Assembly: GCA_903924005.1 (NCBI GenBank)
Contig: CAIXZV010000005.1
Span: forward strand, 1 to 5,782
DNA from: an uncultured Chloroflexota bacterium
Lineage (GTDB): Bacteria > Chloroflexota > Limnocylindria > Limnocylindrales > CSP1-4
Reading direction: 5' to 3'
DNA length: 5,782 nt
Under the pieces are notes generated by a model. The model worked only from the letters and a program-made list of their open reading frames with translations, did no database searches and was not told the DNA's origin. Positions 1 through 4,073 of the stretch are shown in pieces; within the stretch, counting starts at the first letter, position 1; each line of letters opens with the position of its first letter. The position numbers were made by a program, and so were the translations under genes.

Positions 1-77
1 CGCTGCAGGCGGTCAAAGACCGCGCGGTCGGCGGGGAGCAGGTCTCGGGTGCCCCGGGGGGCGCGATAAGTTGGCAT
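1..77 (-). CDS. hisS: Histidyl-tRNA synthetase, N-terminal fragment (runs off left edge)
   Basis: Reading the minus strand from ATG at 77-75 gives 25 intact codons to the window edge, beginning MPTY and continuing RAPRGTRDLLPADRA. The APRGTxDxLP block a few residues from the start is the signature N-terminus of class II histidyl-tRNA synthetases (HisRS), where it precedes motif 1. HisRS attaches histidine to tRNA-His in the cytoplasm using ATP. Only about 6% of a typical 420-residue enzyme is visible, so the catalytic motifs cannot be checked. The frame is open to the edge, and ATG at 77 matches the family's usual start. No Shine-Dalgarno sequence lies upstream of it. The gene diverges from the propeller gene and has the same orientation as rel at the other end of the window. 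A chance match is possible on 25 residues, but the motif is distinctive. Confidence 0.82.
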   Translation of the reverse strand, partial: MPTYRAPRGTRDLLPADRAVFDRLQ

Positions 78-85
78 CGGCGCTG

Positions 86-116
86 AGTCTACGGCTGGCG
101 GTCGATCCCGCGCCAA
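86..116 (-). promoter_or_regulatory. Candidate hisS promoter, near-leaderless
   Basis: On the minus strand, TTGGCG (116-111) resembles a -35 box (4 of 6 to TTGACA) and TAGACT (91-86) resembles a -10 box (4 of 6 to TATAAT, keeping the TAnnnT frame), with a 19-bp spacer. Transcription would start about 7 nt past the -10 box, near 79, only a few bases before the ATG at 77. That fits the lack of a Shine-Dalgarno sequence before hisS and implies a leaderless or near-leaderless mRNA. The boxes are weak and such matches arise by chance, so this is a hypothesis. Confidence 0.35.
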
Positions 117-203
117 CACGCCGCTGACTCCGACGCAGCCGCTGGCCTCACGGCACGCCTGCGAACGAGACACCGGATCGAGCGTCCGGCCTCCCGCGGA
201 GCG

Positions 204-228
204 ATAACGTGCGCAGCAATAGCGTTAT
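204..228. repeat. Inverted repeat, ATAACG / CGTTAT, possible operator
   Basis: Arms ATAACG (204-209) and CGTTAT (223-228) are perfect 6-bp inverted repeats separated by 13 bp, a 19-bp centre-to-centre spacing that suits a dimeric repressor on one face of the helix. The A/T-containing arms stand out in GC-rich surroundings. The site lies between the divergent hisS and propeller genes, about 75-100 bp upstream of the propeller start. A second small dyad, CCGGA (173-177) / TCCGG (185-189), lies just upstream. Neither resembles an operator I recognise; they could be chance. Confidence 0.3.
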
Positions 229-280
229 GCTCCGCCCACCAGTTGCTGCCGTGCCGCGTTGGGCCTCCCAGACGGTCGGC

Positions 281-295
281 GGAGGGGCAGGAGGG
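281..295 (+). promoter_or_regulatory. Tandem Shine-Dalgarno tracts that decide the propeller gene start
   Basis: Two purine tracts lie in a row: GGAGGGG (281-287) and AGGAGGG (289-295). The first is spaced for ATG at 296 (10 nt after GGAGG) and the second for ATG at 305 (10 nt after AGGAGG); both ATGs are in frame. The second tract is the better anti-Shine-Dalgarno match and sits too close to ATG 296 to serve it, so 305 is preferred. Either choice leaves a normal signal peptide at the N-terminus. The frame stays open upstream to GTG at 209, but that start has no such tract and would bury the signal peptide about 30 residues in. Confidence 0.6.
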
Positions 296-304
296 ATGCT
301 GTAC

Positions 305-2182
305 ATGCATCAGCGGTTCGGGCGGATCGCGACTGCGATGCTGGCGAGTGCGACGCTGGCGGTTCTGGTGTCAGGGCCGGCCGCGGGTGCGGCGCGAGTG
401 CCTGTCCCGCCGCAGCCGGCGCTCGGCGCCTCGCCGGCCGACATTGCCCCGGCTCTCAGCCCCGACGGGGTGTTCCGCGGGGCGCCCGGGGTCCGCGGGA
501 CTGTCGACACCCACGCCTGGACGCTTGTGAGCAACTTGTCGTCCGGCGAGGCGCCGCGGTTCGCGCCTGCCTCAGCCGTCCCAGCCCCCGCAGCTGCCGG
601 CGACGTCTGGTCCGCCGTCGGCCCTAATGGAACCGGGGCACCGACCGGGGGCGTCGCCGCGATCGCGGTCTCGGGCAGCAACATCTACATCGGCGGCGCC
701 TTCGTCAACGCAGACGGTATTCCCCAGGCAGACTTTCTCGTCAAGTGGAACGGCACCGCGTGGTCTGCCCTTGGCTCGAGCAGCGATGGGACGAATGGGG
801 CGCTGAACAGCGGCGTCAACGCCTTCGCGTTCATCGGCAGCGACCTCTATGTCGGCGGCTCGTTCACGGATGCTGCCGGCATCCCTGAGGCGGACTTCAT
901 CACGAAGTGGAGCGGCAGCACCTGGTCCGCGCTCGGCTCGGACGGTGCGGGCAACGGCGCCCTCCGCCAAGGGACGCCCGGCAAAGGGGGCTATGTCCGC
1001 GCCCTGGCTGTGGCCGGCATTGACCTCTACGTGGGCGGCGACTTTTGGGAAGCCGGCACCGATATCGCAGCCGGAAACGTCGCGAAGTGGGACGGAAGCA
1101 CTTGGTCAGCCTTGGGCAACAACGGCTCAGGCGGCCCGGCCCTCGCCGTCTACCCAGTCTTCGCGCTCGCCTTTGTCGGCAGCGATTTGTACGTCGGCGG
1201 CCAGTTCACCGACGTCATGAACGATCCCATGATGGCGTACCTCGCGCGGTGGGACGGGAGCTCGTGGTCAGCTGTGGGCTCGAACGGCTCCAGCGGGCCT
1301 GCCATCAACACCATCGTCTACACCCTCGCGGTCAACGGCAGCAACCTCTACGTCGGCGGCGCTTTCACCAACGCCGGCGGCATCGCGGAAGCCGACCACG
1401 TCGCCAAGTGGAGCGGCTCCGCCTGGTCGGCACTAGGCTCGAACGGCGCCGGCGATGGTGCGCTTGGCGGCGACGCCTACGGCCTTGCCGTTTCTGGCGC
1501 CGACATCTACGTCGCCGGGGAGTTCACGAATGCGGCAGGGATCCCCGAGGCCGACTACGTCGCGCTTTGGGATGGCGTCACATGGTCGGCGCTGGGCTCA
1601 AACGGCACCGGCGACGGCGCCCTGAACGCATACGCCCACGGGATCGCACAGGACGGCACGAGCGTCTACGTCGGCGGCATCTTCCAGAACGCCGCGGGCG
1701 TCGCCACGGCCGACTACCTTGCCGCCTGGGGCCCCGCCCCGGCCTTCGTGGCGATCCATCGTCCTGATGGTCGCATCCGGCTGGGCACAGGGATCTACGC
1801 TGGCGACAACATCTACAACGCCACGGGTGCGGGCCAAGGTCGGACCGGGTACGCCAAGCGGGGCGTGGTCATCGCCTTCGGGATCTCGATCCAGAATGAC
1901 GGCAACGTCGCCGACGCGTTCAGGGTGAAGGCGACCGGGGCGGCCACGACCCGGTACACCGTGAAGTACTACCGCGGCTCGACGGACATCACCGCGAAGG
2001 TGTTGGCGGGGACATACCGCACCACCTCGCTGGCGCCGGGGGCTGCGTACGTCATCACCGCCAAGGTCACCGTGCGCTGGACGGCAACGATCGGCTCGAG
2101 CGTGACGCGCCTGGTGGCGGTGACCTCGGTCGGCGAAACCGCCAAGAAGGACGTTGTCAAACTAGTCGGCAAGCGCAAGTAG
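305..2182 (+). CDS. Secreted seven-repeat beta-propeller protein with C-terminal Ig-like module
   Basis: This is a 625-residue exported protein of unknown function. Residues 1-30 form a Sec signal peptide: basic n-region (HQRFGR), hydrophobic core (ATAMLASATLAVLV) and an AGA-A type cleavage site near residue 29. A Pro/Ala-rich linker follows to about residue 101. Residues 102-477 are seven tandem repeats of 51-60 residues, each starting WSA(L/V)G, passing a Gly/Asn-rich loop, then (D/N)(L/I)Y(V/I)GG-F, then (A/E)AD and ending KW-GS. Repeats of this length and pattern, and seven in number, predict a closed beta-propeller, likely extracellular and used for binding rather than catalysis. Residues 487-625 are a separate beta-rich module containing FGISIQNDG and SLAPGA motifs, resembling Ig-like (CARDB/NEW3-type) domains; I recall similar C-termini in other Chloroflexota secreted proteins. 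It ends in basic residues (KLVGKRK). No LPXTG motif or C-terminal membrane anchor is present. The start is chosen by the AGGAGGG tract; ATG 296 is nearly as good. The gene is real with high confidence; its function is not known. Confidence 0.9.
   Translation: MHQRFGRIATAMLASATLAVLVSGPAAGAARVPVPPQPALGASPADIAPALSPDGVFRGAPGVRGTVDTHAWTLVSNLSSGEAPRFAPASAVPAPAAAGDVWSAVGPNGTGAPTGGVAAIAVSGSNIYIGGAFVNADGIPQADFLVKWNGTAWSALGSSSDGTNGALNSGVNAFAFIGSDLYVGGSFTDAAGIPEADFITKWSGSTWSALGSDGAGNGALRQGTPGKGGYVRALAVAGIDLYVGGDFWEAGTDIAAGNVAKWDGSTWSALGNNGSGGPALAVYPVFALAFVGSDLYVGGQFTDVMNDPMMAYLARWDGSSWSAVGSNGSSGPAINTIVYTLAVNGSNLYVGGAFTNAGGIAEADHVAKWSGSAWSALGSNGAGDGALGGDAYGLAVSGADIYVAGEFTNAAGIPEADYVALWDGVTWSALGSNGTGDGALNAYAHGIAQDGTSVYVGGIFQNAAGVATADYLAAWGPAPAFVAIHRPDGRIRLGTGIYAGDNIYNATGAGQGRTGYAKRGVVIAFGISIQNDGNVADAFRVKATGAATTRYTVKYYRGSTDITAKVLAGTYRTTSLAPGAAYVITAKVTVRWTATIGSSVTRLVAVTSVGETAKKDVVKLVGKRK
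608..1735 (+). repeat. Seven tandem propeller-blade repeats within the coding region
   Basis: The repeat units begin with the Trp codon of WSA at 608, 761, 923, 1103, 1265, 1424 and 1583; the last ends near 1735. Unit lengths are about 51, 54, 60, 54, 53, 53 and 51 codons. Blades 1, 2, 5, 6 and 7 share the core GG-FTNA-GI-EAD. Blade 3 is longest, with extra residues in both loops, and blade 4 replaces the AGI-EAD segment with an unrelated stretch (DVMNDPMMAY). The units have diverged at the DNA level, so this is an old internal duplication rather than recent slippage, although the short DNA tract GGCTCGAACGGC recurs in blades 5 and 6. Confidence 0.85.
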
Positions 2183-2228
2183 CAACGCCGAGGCACGGCT
2201 ACCGGCTCACGAGGTGCCGCCCTTTCTA

Positions 2229-2261
2229 ACCTTCACGTTCGCGTCAAGGTGAAGGTAGGAT
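2229..2261 (+). promoter_or_regulatory. MerR-type operator/promoter of the regulator-exporter operon
   Basis: Three related half-sites lie head to tail: CCTTCACG (2230-2237), CGTCAAGG (2242-2249) and GTGAAGGT (2249-2256). The first two form an imperfect 20-bp dyad (one mismatch per arm) of the kind bound by MerR dimers. The first and third form a perfect ACCTTCAC/GTGAAGGT inverted repeat with a 12-bp gap. Plausible boxes are TTCACG (2232-2237, 4 of 6 to TTGACA) and TAGGAT (2256-2261, 4 of 6 to TATAAT) with an 18-bp spacer, so the dyad lies between them, as is typical for MerR regulators that untwist a long-spacer promoter. This placement implies transcription starting near 2268, essentially at ATG 2269. 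Confidence 0.6.
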
Positions 2262-2754
2262 GACAACAATGTCCCATGACGCCCCCGCCATCCCCAAACT
2301 CCTGCGCATCCAGGAGGTCGCAGCCGAGACCGGCCTGACCATGCGGTCCATCCGCTACTACGAGGAGATGGGGCTTCTGGCGCCGGCCGCACGATCCGAG
2401 GGCGCCTACCGCCTGTTTGACACCGACGATCTGGAGCGCCTTCGCTTCATCGCCGGGCTGCGCAACGACGCCGGGTTCTCGCTCGCGGAGATTGGACAAC
2501 TGCTTGAGGACGAGCAGACGCGACAGCGCAACCGAGAGCGGTTCCGCGCCACCGCAGATCCTGCCGAGCGGGCCGCCGTCCTCGGTGACGCGCTTGAGCG
2601 GGTGGAGCGCCAAATTGCCACCCTTGAGCGCAAGCGAGAGCGCCTCGCCGACATGATTGATGACGCACAGCGTCGACGTGCACACCTGCGTGGCCATCTC
2701 GAGGATGTGCTTGCCGGGCGGGATCCCCAACATGACACGGCTGGTGAGCGATGA
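2260..2754 (+). CDS. MerR-family transcriptional regulator
   Basis: This 164-residue DNA-binding protein probably controls its own promoter and the MFS gene behind it. Residues 15-34 form the MerR helix-turn-helix (LLRIQEVAAETGL..), followed by the diagnostic SIRYYEEMGLL (30-40) and the wing with YRLF (50-53). A second helix-turn-helix (residues 55-83) contains LRFIAGLRNDAGFSLAEIG. Residues 103-150 are a heptad-rich, highly charged helix expected to form the antiparallel coiled coil of the dimer. There is no cysteine anywhere, so metal-thiolate or Fe-S sensing of the MerR, CueR or SoxR type is excluded, and no GyrI-like or TipAS effector domain is attached. The effector is unknown; a hydrophobic drug is plausible given the exporter. 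Start: ATG 2260 gives the full frame, but ATG 2269 (MSHDAP..) may be the true start if the mRNA is leaderless or uses GGTAGG (2254-2259). Its TGA overlaps the next gene's ATG. Confidence 0.93.
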   Translation: MTTMSHDAPAIPKLLRIQEVAAETGLTMRSIRYYEEMGLLAPAARSEGAYRLFDTDDLERLRFIAGLRNDAGFSLAEIGQLLEDEQTRQRNRERFRATADPAERAAVLGDALERVERQIATLERKRERLADMIDDAQRRRAHLRGHLEDVLAGRDPQHDTAGER

Positions 2755-4073
2755 GCACGTCGCGCTCGGGTGCCACGAGGACGCTCAGGCAGGGCGGGAA
2801 GGCGTTTGGCCACCGTAACTACCGGCTGTTCTTCACCGGCCAGGCCATCTCGGTTGTGGGCACCTGGATGCAGCAGGTGGCGCAGGGCTGGCTGGTCCTG
2901 GAACTCACCAACGATCCTATCTACCTGGGGCTCGTCTCGGCCATCGCCTTCTCGCCGGTGCTGGTCCTGGGCCTCTTTGGCGGTCTGGTCGCGGACGCAC
3001 TCCCCAAGCGCCAGACCCTCATGGCGACGCAGGCGATCCAGATGTTGCTTGCGTTTGTGCTCTTCGGTCTCGCCGTCACGCACAACGTACAGGTTTGGCA
3101 CATCCTGGTCCTGGCCGGGCTGCTGGGCATCACTAACGCTGTCGACATGCCCACGCGGCAAGCGTTTGCGGTTGAGATGGTTGGAAGGGACGACGTCGCC
3201 AACGCGGTTGCGCTCAACTCCGCCATGTTCAACGGCGCCCGCATTCTGGGCCCTGCCCTCGCGGGCCTCGCAATCGGCGTCTTCGGCATCCCCATCGCGT
3301 TCCTGCTCAACGGCCTGAGCTTCCTCGCCGTGATCGCCGCCTACTCGCTCATGCGCGTTGACGACCTGCACCTGCCGCCGCGCCGGCCTCGACCCGGCTC
3401 CATCCGCGAGGTTCGCCAGACGCTGGCAGAGGGCCTGCGGTACGTCCGGCACACGCCCGTCGTGCTGCTCGCAACCGTCATGGTGGGGACCGTCTCCACG
3501 TTTGGGATGAACTTTGGCGTCATCGTGCCCGCTATGGCCCGCGACGTCCTGCACACCGACGCCACGGGCTACGGTTTCCTCATGGCTGCCACCGGCATCG
3601 GGTCGCTCACCGCCTCGCTCGGCATCGCCTTTGGGGGACGCCCTCGGGCAGCGCTCATCAGCATCGGCGCCGTGATCCTCGGCGCAGGGCTCGTGGTCGC
3701 TGCGGCAATCGGCGTCTTCTGGCTGGCGCTGCCGGTCATGGCTGTGGTGGGCTTTGGCGCCGTCTCGATGGCCGCAACCGCCAACACCACCATTCAGATG
3801 GCGGTCCCAGACGAGCTTCGCGGCCGCGTGATCAGCGTCTACACCACCGTCTTTGTGGGCTCGACACCGCTGGGCGGCCTCATCGTCGGCTCCATCGCCT
3901 CACGGTTTGGCGTGCATGCGTCGCTGTTTGTCGGCGGCATCGCCTGCGTCATCGCTGGCGGGCTCGGGATCCTCTGGATGCGCCGCATCCGGGCAGACGA
4001 GGCGTCCGTGCGCCGGGAGCGGGCAGCAGAGCTCGCCGCGGAGCGGGCAGCCGAGGGCGCAGCCGCTAACTGA
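2751..4073 (+). CDS. MFS transporter, 12-helix exporter (MFS_3/EntS-like)
   Basis: This 440-residue inner-membrane protein is predicted to export a small molecule by proton antiport. Twelve hydrophobic segments are visible, in two sets of six around a basic cytoplasmic loop (about 200-235, rich in Arg and Pro). Family marks are FGHRNYRLFFTGQAIS before helix 1 (19-34), GTWMQQVAQGWLVLELT (37-53), a motif-A-like GGLVADALPKRQ (77-88), DMPTRQAFAVEMV (132-144), LNSAMFNGARILGPALAG (155-172) and VPDELRGRVISVY (352-364). These match the MFS_3 group that includes the enterobactin exporter EntS and many putative drug exporters; substrate cannot be read from sequence. The ATG lies inside the upstream MerR stop (ATGA), and GGTGAG (2743-2748) could serve as ribosome binding site, so the pair is probably co-transcribed and translationally coupled. 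The C-terminus (413-440) is an Arg/Glu/Ala-rich cytoplasmic tail that overlaps the rel stop region. Confidence 0.93.
   Translation: MSTSRSGATRTLRQGGKAFGHRNYRLFFTGQAISVVGTWMQQVAQGWLVLELTNDPIYLGLVSAIAFSPVLVLGLFGGLVADALPKRQTLMATQAIQMLLAFVLFGLAVTHNVQVWHILVLAGLLGITNAVDMPTRQAFAVEMVGRDDVANAVALNSAMFNGARILGPALAGLAIGVFGIPIAFLLNGLSFLAVIAAYSLMRVDDLHLPPRRPRPGSIREVRQTLAEGLRYVRHTPVVLLATVMVGTVSTFGMNFGVIVPAMARDVLHTDATGYGFLMAATGIGSLTASLGIAFGGRPRAALISIGAVILGAGLVVAAAIGVFWLALPVMAVVGFGAVSMAATANTTIQMAVPDELRGRVISVYTTVFVGSTPLGGLIVGSIASRFGVHASLFVGGIACVIAGGLGILWMRRIRADEASVRRERAAELAAERAAEGAAAN

Noticed and set aside
209..304. GTG 209 as start of the propeller gene, giving 657 residues
   Set aside because: It places about 30 extra residues before a textbook signal peptide and ignores the AGGAGGG tract; the inverted repeat also overlaps this GTG.
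89..310. A 73-residue minus-strand frame in the hisS-propeller intergenic region
   Set aside because: No ribosome binding site, no family resemblance, and it would overlap both the candidate hisS promoter and the propeller start.
1045..1767. A 240-residue plus-strand frame inside the propeller gene, Arg-rich
   Set aside because: It is a +1/+2 shadow of the repeat region; its apparent repeats only echo the real blade repeats.
2192..2226. Possible terminator after the propeller gene: GGCAC/GTGCC stem followed by CCCTTTCT
   Set aside because: The stem is only 5 bp with a 17-nt loop and the T-run is broken; too weak to call.
2406..3554. A 382-residue minus-strand open frame antisense to the MerR and MFS genes
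   Set aside because: Arg/Asp/His-rich nonsense composition typical of antisense frames in GC-rich DNA; the plus-strand proteins are unmistakable.
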